Positions 20,319 through 28,810 of a DNA stretch of 64,000 nt are shown piece by piece. A model generated the notes under the pieces. That model was not told where the DNA came from, made no database searches, and saw nothing but the letters and a program-made list of their open reading frames with translations. The stretch's first letter is position 1. Each line of letters opens with the position of its first letter. A program made the translations under genes and the position numbers. The stretch comes from Sphingomonadales bacterium (GTDB taxonomy: Bacteria; Pseudomonadota; Alphaproteobacteria; Sphingomonadales; Sphingomonadaceae): the NCBI GenBank assembly GCA_027486415.1, contig JAIXPC010000011.1, positions 479,411-543,410 of the forward strand, in the 5' to 3' direction.

Positions 20319-20836
20319 CAGTCGGTCGCCAGCCTGGCGTAGGACAGCTCGTCATACCAGCTGTCGCCTTCGCGCCAGCTTTCGACGAAGCGGCCTTCGA
20401 GCCGGAACCAGCAACGTTCCAGCACCCTTTGCGCCGGGCGGTTGCGGGTGTCGGTGACCGAGACGACGCGCCGACGGCCATTGCGGAACAGGCGGCGCAC
20501 CATGGCCTCCACCGCCTCGCCGGCGAAGCCGTTGCCGCGATGGCGCGCATCGAGCGCAAAGCCGATCTCGGCCGTGGCATTCCACGGCGGCGAAAAACGG
20601 ATGCCCAGATCACCGACCATGGCACCATCCTTGGCGATCAGCGCGAATTGTTGCCACCCATCGGAATCGTGGGCTGCGCGGCGCTGCATGGCGGCGATCA
20701 GCGCGATGCTTTCCTCCACCGAACGGTCGATCGGATCAAACGGCGCACTGGCCCGGATGCGGTGCCAGTCTGCCGCGTCCTCCACACCCATCGGGCGGAT
20801 CAGCAGACGATCGGTGGTGATTTCCCAATCAGACAT
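20318..20836 (-). CDS. GNAT-family N-acetyltransferase (RimJ/RimL-like)
   Basis: 172-residue acetyltransferase of the RimJ/RimL group. N-terminal TDRLLIRPM, the acetyl-CoA loop region RHRGNGFAGEAVEAMVRRLF and the C-terminal NRPAQRVLERCWFRLEG are diagnostic. The acceptor is unknown. The frame is open to 20884, but ATG 20836 gives the normal N terminus. First gene of the coupled unit running leftward; it diverges from the TonB receptor at 21010, and the 173-base gap includes the inverted repeat at 20937-20955. Confidence 0.85.
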   Translation of the reverse strand: MSDWEITTDRLLIRPMGVEDAADWHRIRASAPFDPIDRSVEESIALIAAMQRRAAHDSDGWQQFALIAKDGAMVGDLGIRFSPPWNATAEIGFALDARHRGNGFAGEAVEAMVRRLFRNGRRRVVSVTDTRNRPAQRVLERCWFRLEGRFVESWREGDSWYDELSYARLATD

Positions 20837-20936
20837 ACCCCACTCGTGGCATGGTCCCAGCGGGCCCGCAACTGTCCACAACAAGCGGATGCAAGCGGGC
20901 TTGAATTACACAGGAGCAATCGTTAACCCAAGGGGA

Positions 20937-20955
20937 TCACCACATTTTCTGGTGA
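20937..20955. promoter_or_regulatory. Inverted repeat upstream of the TonB receptor gene
   Basis: Six-base arms TCACCA and TGGTGA separated by seven bases, lying 55 bases before the receptor ATG and inside the divergent gap. It could be an operator or a small leader hairpin; no known consensus is matched with confidence. Confidence 0.3.
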
Positions 20956-21009
20956 ACGAACGAGCCGCGCCACCAGGGCAGAGTGCGGCATTCTCTGGGA
21001 AGGAATACC

Positions 21010-23517
21010 ATGTTGACGTTTGAAACCGCAGCGAAGGTCGCGCTGCGTAGCGTATTGCTGCTGGGTGCGGCCCTGCCGCTGGCGGCGCCGGCACTGGCGC
21101 AGCAGGTGGCGCAGGACGAAGGCGATGAAGAGATTATCATCGTCACCGCCAGCAAGCAGGCCAAGACCCTGCAGGACACGCCGATTTCGGTGTCGGTGAC
21201 GTCGAAGGCGCTGATCGAGAATGCCCAGATCCGCGACGCGCTGGATCTGCAGACGGTCGTCCCGTCGCTGCGGGTCAGCCAGCTGCAATCGTCGGCCAAC
21301 ACCAACTTCATCATCCGCGGCTTTGGCAACGGTGCCAACAACGCCGGCATCGAACCGTCGGTCGGCGTGTTCATCGACGGCGTCTATCGCAGCCGTTCCG
21401 CCGCCCAGATCGGCGACCTGCCGAGCGTGGAGCGCATCGAAGTGCTGCGCGGCCCGCAGTCGACGCTGTTCGGCAAGAACGCGTCTGCCGGCATCATCTC
21501 GGTGGTCACCGCCGAACCCAAGTTCGAATATGGCGGCCAGGCCGAGCTGAGCTATGGCAACTACAACGCCGTGGTGGCCCGCGCCGAAATCACCGGCCCG
21601 ATCACCGAAACCGTCGCCTTCAGCCTGGCAGGCAACTTCAACCGCCGCGATGGCTATGTGTTCAACCAGGCCCTGAACATCAACGAGAACGACCGCAACC
21701 GTGGCGGTGTTCGCGGCCAGCTGCTGTTCAAGCCGTCGGAAGACTTCAAGCTGCGCCTGATCGCCGATTACGACAAGATCGACGAAATCTGCTGCTCGGT
21801 GGTCAACATCGTCGACGGCCCGACCGGCAACGCCGTGCGCGCGCTGGGCGGCCGGGTCATTTCGAACCAGCCGCTGTCGCTGCAGTCGGCCACCAATTTC
21901 CCGTCGACCAACAAGATCGACAATTATGGCGTGTCGGCGCAGGCCGATTACAAGACCGAGCAGTTCGATCTGACCTTCATCGGCGCCTATCGCGGCGTGA
22001 AGCTCAGCACGAACGCCGACAGCGATTTCACCAGCGCCGATCTGATCGGTGAAAACAGTGCCCGCAACGCCATCGATACCTACACGGCGGAATTCCGCGT
22101 GGCGTCGAAGTTCGACGGGCCGATCAACTTCCTGGTTGGCGCCTTCTATTTCCACGAGAACATCGACGCGCAGGGCGCGCTGACCTTCGGTCGCGATTTC
22201 CGCAACTATGCCAGCCTGCTGTCGAACGGCGCCTACACCAACCTGGAACCGACGCTGCGCGCGCTGCTGCCGGGCACGCCTTCCGGCCAGTTCGGCGGGC
22301 GCGGTCAGGGTCGTTTCGAGGATTATGACTATCGCAACCGCGCCATTTCGGTGTTCGGCACTGTCGACTGGAACATCTTCGAAGATCTGACCCTGACGCT
22401 GGGTGGCAACTACACCCACGATCGCAAGACCGTGGCCACCAACGTGCGGAGCACCGACGTGTTCTCCGGCCTTGATCTCGTGCGCGCCGGCGTGAACGCC
22501 GGGGTGCCGGCGGTCGTGGCGGCCAACCCGCAGTTCAACCCGTTCCTGGGCCTGCAGGCGCTGCAGTTCCTGCCGCCGTTCCTGAACTTCCCCAACGCGG
22601 TGGAAGATGGCCGCACGTCGGACAGCGATTTTGCCTACACCGTGCGCCTGAACTGGAAGGCGAGCGACAACATGAGCCTGTATGCGACGCATGCGACCGG
22701 CTTCAAGGCAAGCTCGTTCAACCTGTCGTTCGATTCGCGTCCGTTCGCGTCGCAGTTCATCCCCGGTTCGCCGGCGCAGGTGCCGGCCCCGGCCGCCTCG
22801 CCGATCCGCACCGCGCTGGGCGCCAACCTGCCGGTGAACCTCACCACCGGTTCGCGCTTTGCCAACCCCGAATATGCCACTGTCTATGAAGTGGGCGTGA
22901 AGGGCCAGTGGGAAGGCTTTGGCGTCAATCTGGCGATGTTCCACCAGGTGCTGAACGGCTTCCAGAGCAACGTGTTCTCGGGCACCGGCTTCATCCTCGC
23001 CAATGCCGAACAGCAGTCGGTGAACGGGATCGAACTCGATACGACGATCTCGCCGGTGAAGGATCTCCGCTTCTTCGCCAACTACACCTATCTCGACATG
23101 AAGTATGACAGCTTTGTCGGTGGTGCGGCGTTGCAGGCTGGCAGCTTTGCCACCCTGCCGCAGGATCTGAGCGGCCTGCGTGTTGCCGGCGTGCCGCAGC
23201 ATTCGCTGTCGGTGGGCGGCGATTTCACCGCGCACCTGTCGGAACGCGCCAAGCTGAACCTGCACGTCGACTTCCAGCACGAAAGCCCGACGCAGATCGC
23301 GCAGGGCACGGTCAACCTCCGCCGGACGGTGAACAACCTGAACGCCGCGGCGACCCTCGTGCTCAACAAGACGTTCGATCTCAGCGTCTGGGGCCGCAAC
23401 CTCACCAACGAAGCATGGATCACCACCATCTTCCCGGGTGTGGTGCAGTCCGGCACGCTTTCGGGCTATCGCAACCAGCCGCGCACGTTCGGCGTGCTCG
23501 CGCGCTATCGTTTCTGA
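21010..23517 (+). CDS. TonB-dependent outer-membrane receptor
   Basis: 835-residue outer-membrane transporter with signal peptide (cleavage after PALAQ), a TonB-box-like DEEIIIVTA, a plug domain (about 60-170, with FIIRGFG, GVFIDGVYRS and IEVLRGPQSTLFGKN) and a beta-barrel ending in the terminal Phe of LARYRF. The start at 21010 is set by a GGAAGGA site; the frame is open to 20983. The ligand is not readable from sequence, but the following pnuC and kinase genes suggest a nicotinamide-riboside or related pyridine/nucleoside substrate. A strong intrinsic terminator follows immediately, so it is its own transcript. Confidence 0.92.
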   Translation: MLTFETAAKVALRSVLLLGAALPLAAPALAQQVAQDEGDEEIIIVTASKQAKTLQDTPISVSVTSKALIENAQIRDALDLQTVVPSLRVSQLQSSANTNFIIRGFGNGANNAGIEPSVGVFIDGVYRSRSAAQIGDLPSVERIEVLRGPQSTLFGKNASAGIISVVTAEPKFEYGGQAELSYGNYNAVVARAEITGPITETVAFSLAGNFNRRDGYVFNQALNINENDRNRGGVRGQLLFKPSEDFKLRLIADYDKIDEICCSVVNIVDGPTGNAVRALGGRVISNQPLSLQSATNFPSTNKIDNYGVSAQADYKTEQFDLTFIGAYRGVKLSTNADSDFTSADLIGENSARNAIDTYTAEFRVASKFDGPINFLVGAFYFHENIDAQGALTFGRDFRNYASLLSNGAYTNLEPTLRALLPGTPSGQFGGRGQGRFEDYDYRNRAISVFGTVDWNIFEDLTLTLGGNYTHDRKTVATNVRSTDVFSGLDLVRAGVNAGVPAVVAANPQFNPFLGLQALQFLPPFLNFPNAVEDGRTSDSDFAYTVRLNWKASDNMSLYATHATGFKASSFNLSFDSRPFASQFIPGSPAQVPAPAASPIRTALGANLPVNLTTGSRFANPEYATVYEVGVKGQWEGFGVNLAMFHQVLNGFQSNVFSGTGFILANAEQQSVNGIELDTTISPVKDLRFFANYTYLDMKYDSFVGGAALQAGSFATLPQDLSGLRVAGVPQHSLSVGGDFTAHLSERAKLNLHVDFQHESPTQIAQGTVNLRRTVNNLNAAATLVLNKTFDLSVWGRNLTNEAWITTIFPGVVQSGTLSGYRNQPRTFGVLARYRF

Positions 23518-23542
23518 TCAGCGCAAGACGGTTGCAATAACG

Positions 23543-23574
23543 AAGGGGCGCAGTCGCTGACTGCGCCCCTTTTT
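23543..23574 (+). terminator. Intrinsic terminator after the TonB receptor
   Basis: Eleven-pair perfect stem GGGGCGCAGTC / GACTGCGCCCC (23545-23555 and 23559-23569) with a three-base loop, flanked by AA/TT and followed by a run of five T. Starts 25 bases after the receptor stop. Confidence 0.95.
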
Positions 23575-23579
23575 GCTGC

Positions 23580-23597
23580 GCCGCTTGCAAAAGCGGC
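23580..23597 (+). other. Second hairpin with GCAA loop upstream of pnuC
   Basis: Arms GCCGCTT and AAGCGGC close a GCAA tetraloop (GNRA type) five bases after the receptor terminator and 23 bases before the pnuC GTG. No T-run follows. It may be a 5' leader structure of the pnuC transcript or chance in GC-rich DNA. Confidence 0.4.
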
Positions 23598-23620
23598 GCG
23601 TGACGGGCTTAAGGCGGCCA

Positions 23621-24166
23621 GTGAATCCGTGGGAGCTTCTGGCGTCGGCGTTCGGGCTGGCCAACATCGTGCTGCTGGCGCGGCGATCGGTGTGGAATTT
23701 CCCGTGCGGGATGGCGATGGTGTCGATCCTGGCCGTGGTGTTCTGGAACAGTCGGCTCTATGCCGTGGCGGGATTGCAGGTCTTTTTCCTGGCAGCACAG
23801 GTGCACGGGTTGCGCGCGTGGCTGAAGGCGCCGGCCGATGACGGCCAGGTGCTGGTCCGGCGGCTGGCGCGCGGTCAATGGCCGATGGTGGCACTGGCCG
23901 GCGTGTTCGCCAGTGCGGCGCTGGCGGCGATGCTGATGCAGACAGATGCCGCTGCCCCGGTTGCCGATGGGGCGGTGGCGGGCTGGAGCCTGGCAGCACA
24001 ATTGCTGACCAATCTTCGCATGCTGGAAAGCTGGCCGATCTGGGTGGCGATCAACATCGCCTCCATCGGGCTTTATGCCAGCCAGGCGCTGTGGATCACG
24101 GCGGGCCTGTATGTCGTGTTCCTGATCGGTGCGCTTTACAGCTGGCAACAGTGGCGGCGGGCATGA
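23621..24166 (+). CDS. pnuC: PnuC-type nicotinamide riboside (or related) transporter
   Basis: 181-residue inner-membrane transporter of the PnuC family (SWEET-like fold, about seven helices). The N-terminal NPWELLASAFGLANIVLLARRSVWNFPCG and the C-terminal WPIWVAINIASIGLY (W-x3-N pattern near the substrate site) match the family. Uptake of nicotinamide riboside or a related vitamin is by facilitated diffusion with trapping by a kinase, which is the next gene. The start is the GTG at 23621 with AAGG six bases upstream. Its stop overlaps the kinase start (ATGA). Confidence 0.88.
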   Translation: MNPWELLASAFGLANIVLLARRSVWNFPCGMAMVSILAVVFWNSRLYAVAGLQVFFLAAQVHGLRAWLKAPADDGQVLVRRLARGQWPMVALAGVFASAALAAMLMQTDAAAPVADGAVAGWSLAAQLLTNLRMLESWPIWVAINIASIGLYASQALWITAGLYVVFLIGALYSWQQWRRA

Positions 24167-24699
24167 CGACGGTGCACGTCTGTTTCACCGGCGTCGAATC
24201 GACCGGCAAGACACGGCTGGCGGAGCGGCTGGCCGGGCGGCTGGGCGCGGTGCTGATGCCGGAATATGGGCGCGAATATGCGGAAACCATCGGCACGGAC
24301 TTCACGCCCGAAGCGCTGCGGGTGATTGCGCGCATCCATGCCGAGCGGCGCGAGCGGCTGCTGGCCTCCAACCCGCCACTGCTGATCGAGGATACCGACG
24401 TGGTGATGACGGCGGCGTGGTTCAGGATGCTGCACGGCCACCGCGATCCCGAACTGTCGGCGATGCCGGCTGCAGCAGAGCTGTATCTGCTGTTCGCGCC
24501 CGACACGCCTTGGGTGGCGGATGGCACGCGGCAGTTCGTCGGCCGCGATCGCCTGCTGTTCCAGGCCGCGATCGAGGACGAGATGGCGGCACGCGGCATT
24601 GAGCCGGTGCTGATCATGGGCACATGGCAGCAGCGCAGCGATCAAGTGGTGGCGGCCATCACCCGGCGACTGGACAGCCGGCCCCGTGCCGCGTCATAG
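24163..24699 (+). CDS. NadR-type nicotinamide riboside kinase-like ATPase
   Basis: 178-residue P-loop kinase resembling the C-terminal ribosylnicotinamide kinase domain of NadR, without the NMN adenylyltransferase or HTH parts. Walker A is GVESTGKT (residues 10-17); the typical PEYGREYAE and IEDTDVVMTAAWF stretches follow. It should phosphorylate nicotinamide riboside to NMN and trap it after PnuC transport. Four-base overlap with pnuC makes coupling very likely. Thiamine or other nucleoside specificity cannot be excluded from sequence alone. Confidence 0.85.
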   Translation: MTTVHVCFTGVESTGKTRLAERLAGRLGAVLMPEYGREYAETIGTDFTPEALRVIARIHAERRERLLASNPPLLIEDTDVVMTAAWFRMLHGHRDPELSAMPAAAELYLLFAPDTPWVADGTRQFVGRDRLLFQAAIEDEMAARGIEPVLIMGTWQQRSDQVVAAITRRLDSRPRAAS

Positions 24700-24707
24700 G
24701 CGAGATC

Positions 24708-25409
24708 ATGGCAAACATCCTTCTTACCGGCGCCTCGCGCGGGATTGGCGCTGCGGCGCGCACGCTTCTGGCCAAGGCTGGCCACACCGTGGTCGGGCAA
24801 TCGACGGCCGGCGGCGACGGCCTGATCGCGGCCGATTTCGCGCAGCCGCGCGCTGCTGACGCGCTGTGGGCGCAGGCGCTGGAACAGGCCGGCGGCCGCA
24901 TCGACGTGCTGGTGAACAATGCCGGCGTGTTCGAAGCGGCCGACATTGATGATGCCGACGCCTTTGCCGACACCTGGGCGCGCAGCATCGCCATCAACCT
25001 GCAGAGCGCGGCTGACCTGTCACGCCATGCCGTGCTGCATTTCCAGCAACATGGGGGTGGCCGCATCATCAACGTGGCGTCTCGCGCCGGCCATCGCGGC
25101 GATTCGCCAAAGCACTGGCATTACGCGGCAGCCAAGGGCGGCATGCTGGCGATGACCAAGACGATTGCCCGCGGTTATGCGGCGCAGAACATCCTCGCCT
25201 TTGCCATCACGCCGGGCTTCACCATGACCGGCATGGCCGAGGACTATCTGGCGAGCCGTGGCGGCGACAAGTTGCTGGCCGACATTCCGCTGGGCCGCGT
25301 GGCCGACGCCGAGGAAGTGGCCGAGGCGATCCGCTGGCTGGCGAGCGACGCGCCGGCCTCCCTGACCGGCGCCACCATCGATATCAACGGCGCCTCCTAC
25401 GTGCGCTGA
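24708..25409 (+). CDS. Short-chain dehydrogenase/reductase
   Basis: Classical SDR of 233 residues. NAD(P)-binding TGASRGIG at the N terminus, NNAG motif near 68, catalytic Ser in INVASRAG and the YAAAK Tyr-Lys pair are present. Substrate is unknown. It starts eight bases after the kinase stop and ends 17 bases before purA, so it is inside the same run of genes; a role in the nicotinamide locus is only positional inference. Confidence 0.88.
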   Translation: MANILLTGASRGIGAAARTLLAKAGHTVVGQSTAGGDGLIAADFAQPRAADALWAQALEQAGGRIDVLVNNAGVFEAADIDDADAFADTWARSIAINLQSAADLSRHAVLHFQQHGGGRIINVASRAGHRGDSPKHWHYAAAKGGMLAMTKTIARGYAAQNILAFAITPGFTMTGMAEDYLASRGGDKLLADIPLGRVADAEEVAEAIRWLASDAPASLTGATIDINGASYVR

Positions 25410-25426
25410 CCCGGAAAGGTTTGACA

Positions 25427-26716
25427 ATGCCGAACGTCACCGTGGTGGGCGCCCAGTGGGGCGATGAAGGCAAGGGCAAGATCGTCGACTGGCTGTCGGC
25501 GCGCGCCGATGTGGTGGTGCGTTTCCAGGGCGGCCACAATGCCGGCCACACGCTGGTGGTGGGCGAAAAGGTCTACAAGCTGTCGCTGCTGCCGTCGGGC
25601 ATCGTGCGCGGCACGCTGTCGGTGATCGGCAATGGCGTGGTGTTCGATCCCTGGCATTTCCGCGACGAGGTCGCGCGCATTGCCGGCATGGGGGTTTCCA
25701 TCACGCCCGACAACCTCGCCGTGTCGGAGACCTGCCCGCTCATCCTGCCGCTGCACCGCGATCTGGATGCGCTGCGCGAGGATGCGATGGGCGCCGGCAA
25801 GATCGGCACCACGCGGCGCGGCATTGGCCCGGCCTATGAGGACAAGGTTGGTCGCCGCGCGCTCAGGGTCATCGATCTGGCGCATCTGGATGCCATCGGG
25901 CCGCAGTTGGAGCGCCTGCTGGCCCACCACAACGCCCTGCGCGCCGGCTTTGGCGTGCCGGCAGTGGACGCCGCCGAGTTGAAGGCGCAACTGGCCGACG
26001 TGGCGAGCGCGGTGCTGCCCTATATCCAGCCCGTGTGGAAGCGCCTGAAGGATGCCCGTGCGAGGCGCGATCGCATCCTGTTCGAAGGCGCGCAGGGCGT
26101 GTTGCTCGATGTCGATCACGGCACCTGGCCGTTCGTCACATCGTCCAACGTCGTTGCCGGACAGGCTGCGGCGGGTTCGGGCATGGGCCCCGATGCCACG
26201 GGTTATGTGCTCGGCATCGTCAAGGCCTATACCACCCGCGTCGGTTCCGGCCCCTTCCCCACCGAGCAGGACAACGAGATCGGCAACCGGCTGGGCACGC
26301 GCGGCCACGAATTCGGCACGGTGACGGGCCGCAAGCGTCGCTGTGGCTGGTTCGATGCCGTGCTGGTGCGCCAGGCCATCGCCGTGGGGGGCATCACCGG
26401 CATGGCGCTCACCAAGCTCGACGTACTGGACGGGCTGGAAACCATCATGATCTGCACCGGCTATCGCCTTGATGGCCGCGTGGTCGATCACCTGCCGGCG
26501 CACCCGTCGGAACAGGCCCGCGCCGAGCCGATCTATGAAGCGTTCGAGGGCTGGAGCGAATCGACCGCCGGCGCCCGCAGCTGGGCCGAACTGCCGGCGC
26601 AGGCGATCAAGTACATCCGCCGCATCGAGGAATTGACCGAATGCCCGGTCGCGCTGGTCTCCACCTCGCCCGAACGTGACGATACCATCCTCGTAAAAGA
26701 CCCGTTCCGGGACTGA
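25427..26716 (+). CDS. purA: Adenylosuccinate synthetase
   Basis: Catalyses GTP-dependent conversion of IMP and aspartate to adenylosuccinate, the committed step of AMP synthesis. 429 residues, full length. The GTP/IMP-binding WGDEGKGK (11-18), [11 protein letters not shown] near 135 and the [10 protein letters not shown] stretch are present. ATG at 25427 has GGAAAGG upstream; the frame is also open from a TTG two codons earlier. Confidence 0.97.
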   Translation: MPNVTVVGAQWGDEGKGKIVDWLSARADVVVRFQGGHNAGHTLVVGEKVYKLSLLPSGIVRGTLSVIGNGVVFDPWHFRDEVARIAGMGVSITPDNLAVSETCPLILPLHRDLDALREDAMGAGKIGTTRRGIGPAYEDKVGRRALRVIDLAHLDAIGPQLERLLAHHNALRAGFGVPAVDAAELKAQLADVASAVLPYIQPVWKRLKDARARRDRILFEGAQGVLLDVDHGTWPFVTSSNVVAGQAAAGSGMGPDATGYVLGIVKAYTTRVGSGPFPTEQDNEIGNRLGTRGHEFGTVTGRKRRCGWFDAVLVRQAIAVGGITGMALTKLDVLDGLETIMICTGYRLDGRVVDHLPAHPSEQARAEPIYEAFEGWSESTAGARSWAELPAQAIKYIRRIEELTECPVALVSTSPERDDTILVKDPFRD

Positions 26717-26778
26717 TTGCCGCCAATGCTGTCATAATACTTGCCAAGGCGTAAATTTCCGGCATTGTATGGTTAATT

Positions 26779-26822
26779 CCTGAAGCGGAGCGACAGCCGC
26801 TGCGGCTGCAAGCCGGTTCAGG
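26779..26822 (+). other. Extended imperfect hairpin downstream of purA
   Basis: Outer arms CCTGAA / TTCAGG enclose an inner perfect hairpin CAGCCG-CTG-CGGCTG. No T-run follows, so it is not a typical intrinsic terminator. The rest of 26717-26998 shows no convincing gene; it is the leader region of the next gene and its composition is ordinary. Confidence 0.4.
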
Positions 26823-26998
26823 AAAGCGATGCATGGTGCGTGTTGGGCAACAGTCACCCCGGGCGGGGCGGCGTGACCGGCACACACACTGCCCGTCGCG
26901 ATCACGAGCGTGCCGCAAGCCAACGGGTCGGGCCGGTTCGCGTGATCGCGACCACGGGCAGGCAGCATCGCCATCGCTTGGGGGTGTTGGCGTAAAAC

Positions 26999-27904
26999 AT
27001 GTTTGCGGGGGCAATCATTGCGGGGGCGATGCTGGGCAGTTTCACCTGCCTGGCCCCTGCCCACGACACGGCAACCACGGTTCGTTGTGCCAATCCTGTC
27101 GCATCATATGCGGCTGAAACCCGCAGCGCCGATCCTGTCGCCGACAATGCGGATGAAACGACGGGCGAAGCGTTGATGCCCGCCCCTCCACCGCCCCCGA
27201 TCATCCGCCTCTTCGGCATTGACGCCCCGGCCATGCCGGCCACGTGTCAGCCCGGTGACGCCTGCCCGCCAGGTGATCCCTTTGCTGCGCGCGACACGCT
27301 GCGAAGCCTGACCCTTGGGCGCACATTGTCCTGCGAAGCCGCCGGCACGGATCCGCGTGGGCGCATCCTGGCCCGCTGCAAGGTCGGCGATGTCGATCTG
27401 TCGTGCGCGATGCTGGCTTCGGGCCATGCCGTGCCGAGCAAGACCGCCGGAGACTGCAACTGCGCCACGCCGCGCGGCCGGCCCGCCCTGCTGCGCACCG
27501 CCAGTTACAACCAGGGGCTGCTGCCTGGGCTGGCCGGCGATGACACCGATCATCCACCGATGGCCGTCGCGGGCGTGTCGCTGCCCGAAACACCGTGGAC
27601 CCTGCCGGTGGCGGGCACGATGGTGATGCTCAGCCTGTGGATGGCAATGGCCAATCTGGCCCTGCTGCAACTGGCCCGTGAACGCTGGCCGTCGCGTCAG
27701 CGCTGGGGCGCCCCCATGGACCAGATCGATCCGTTGCTGTTTCTTGGCCTCGCCGCAGCCGGTGCCACGCCCGCAGCCTGGACCGCGCTGCACACCCGCC
27801 ATGCTGGCCGCCAGCAAGGCCAGTTGCTGCCGCGCCTGCTCAACATCACCGGCGTCCAGATCGGCCTGTTGATCGGCATCTCGTGGTGGTGGATGTTCGG
27901 CTGA
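26999..27904 (+). CDS. Degenerate SNase-like / DUF1294-like membrane protein (paralog 1)
   Basis: 301 residues. N-terminal signal segment (1-20), then a region aligning with the staphylococcal-nuclease fold of the next gene: IIRLFGIDAPA (70-78), FAARDTLRSL, DPRGRILARC, CAMLASGHAVP. The catalytic glutamate is replaced by Ala78 and the calcium-site Asp equivalent near 24 is lost, while both arginines (70, 122) and Asp75 remain, so hydrolysis is unlikely. The C-terminal part has two or three membrane helices and a weak DUF1294 pattern (DPLLFLGLAAAGATPAAW). It appears to be a diverged tandem copy of 27945-28739. Family assignment is by comparison between the two genes. Confidence 0.7.
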   Translation: MFAGAIIAGAMLGSFTCLAPAHDTATTVRCANPVASYAAETRSADPVADNADETTGEALMPAPPPPPIIRLFGIDAPAMPATCQPGDACPPGDPFAARDTLRSLTLGRTLSCEAAGTDPRGRILARCKVGDVDLSCAMLASGHAVPSKTAGDCNCATPRGRPALLRTASYNQGLLPGLAGDDTDHPPMAVAGVSLPETPWTLPVAGTMVMLSLWMAMANLALLQLARERWPSRQRWGAPMDQIDPLLFLGLAAAGATPAAWTALHTRHAGRQQGQLLPRLLNITGVQIGLLIGISWWWMFG

Positions 27905-27944
27905 ACCAGCTTGCGCCCCGGCTTGCCCCTTCTATGAAAAGGGC

Positions 27945-28739
27945 ATGCCCCTGCCCCTGATCGCGATTGCCGCCGCTGCCAGCTTTGCCTGCGTTGATCC
28001 CACCCACCATGATGGCGACAACCTGCGCTGTGCCAATGTGCCCGGATCAATGCGCCTGCAGGGTATCGACGCGCCCGAGATGCCCGGCGCGTGCCGGCCG
28101 GGGCGCCAGTGTGTGGACGGCGATCCCTATGCCGCACGCGATGCGCTGCGCGCGCTGACATCCGGCAAGACGCTGCAATGCGAGGTCGAAGATCGCGACA
28201 GCTATGGCCGCGATATCGTCAACTGCAACGCCGATGGCATCAATATCAGCTGCGCGATGATCGCCAGTGGCCATGCCGTGCCACGCTACGCCCCGCTCGA
28301 TTGCAGCGGCAGCGAAAACCCGGTGGTGGCCGACGTGGCGGCCGAAACGCCCCCTGCACCTGCCCGCGATACGCCGGCAGTGATCGCGCCAGCCGAAACA
28401 CCGGTGATCGCGGTGCCACCACAGCCCAGCGTGGCCCGGGCGGACAGCATGGGGCCCGGATGGCTGCTGGCGGCGGCGTTGCTGATCATCAACGCCATCA
28501 CCTGGGCACTGTTCGCCATCGACAAGCGCCGCGCGCTGGCCGGCCGTTTTCGCAACCGTATCGCCGAACGCACCTTGCTTGGCCTCGCCGCGCTGGGTGG
28601 CAGCCCGGCCGCATGGCATGCCATCAGCCGCCTGCGCCACAAATCATCCAAGGACAGTTTCAAGCTGCGTCTGTTGTTGATCAGCGGTGTGCAGGCCGGC
28701 GTGATCGCGGGTGGCCTCTATTGGTGGGCCACGGCCTGA
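27945..28739 (+). CDS. SNase-like nuclease domain fused to DUF1294 membrane domain (paralog 2)
   Basis: 264 residues. A signal-like N terminus leads to a thermonuclease (SNase) domain, about 18-115, in which all five catalytic positions can be placed: Asp25 (HHDGD), Arg37, Asp42 and Glu45 (RLQGIDAPE), Arg89 (DSYGRD). A Pro/Ala linker (135-165) joins it to a DUF1294 membrane domain (171-264), with the signature AIDKRRA, RIAERTLLGLAALGG and RHKSSKDSF. Topology suggests an extracytoplasmic nuclease tethered to the inner membrane. It starts 40 bases after paralog 1. Cysteines around the SNase domain suggest disulfides. Confidence 0.78.
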   Translation: MPLPLIAIAAAASFACVDPTHHDGDNLRCANVPGSMRLQGIDAPEMPGACRPGRQCVDGDPYAARDALRALTSGKTLQCEVEDRDSYGRDIVNCNADGINISCAMIASGHAVPRYAPLDCSGSENPVVADVAAETPPAPARDTPAVIAPAETPVIAVPPQPSVARADSMGPGWLLAAALLIINAITWALFAIDKRRALAGRFRNRIAERTLLGLAALGGSPAAWHAISRLRHKSSKDSFKLRLLLISGVQAGVIAGGLYWWATA

Positions 28740-28810
28740 TCGCCCGCACCGTTCAGCCTGAACGGCCAAATTGATTGGCAGCCGCGCGCCGCGTCGCCTA
28801 TTGGATCGGC

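Noticed and set aside
20923-23280. A leftward open frame antisense to the TonB receptor
   Set aside because: No family resemblance; the receptor on the other strand has a complete set of features including signal peptide and terminator.
26833-27117. Short rightward frame before the first SNase-like gene
   Set aside because: Arg/Gly-rich product, no ribosome site, and overlaps the likelier start at 26999.
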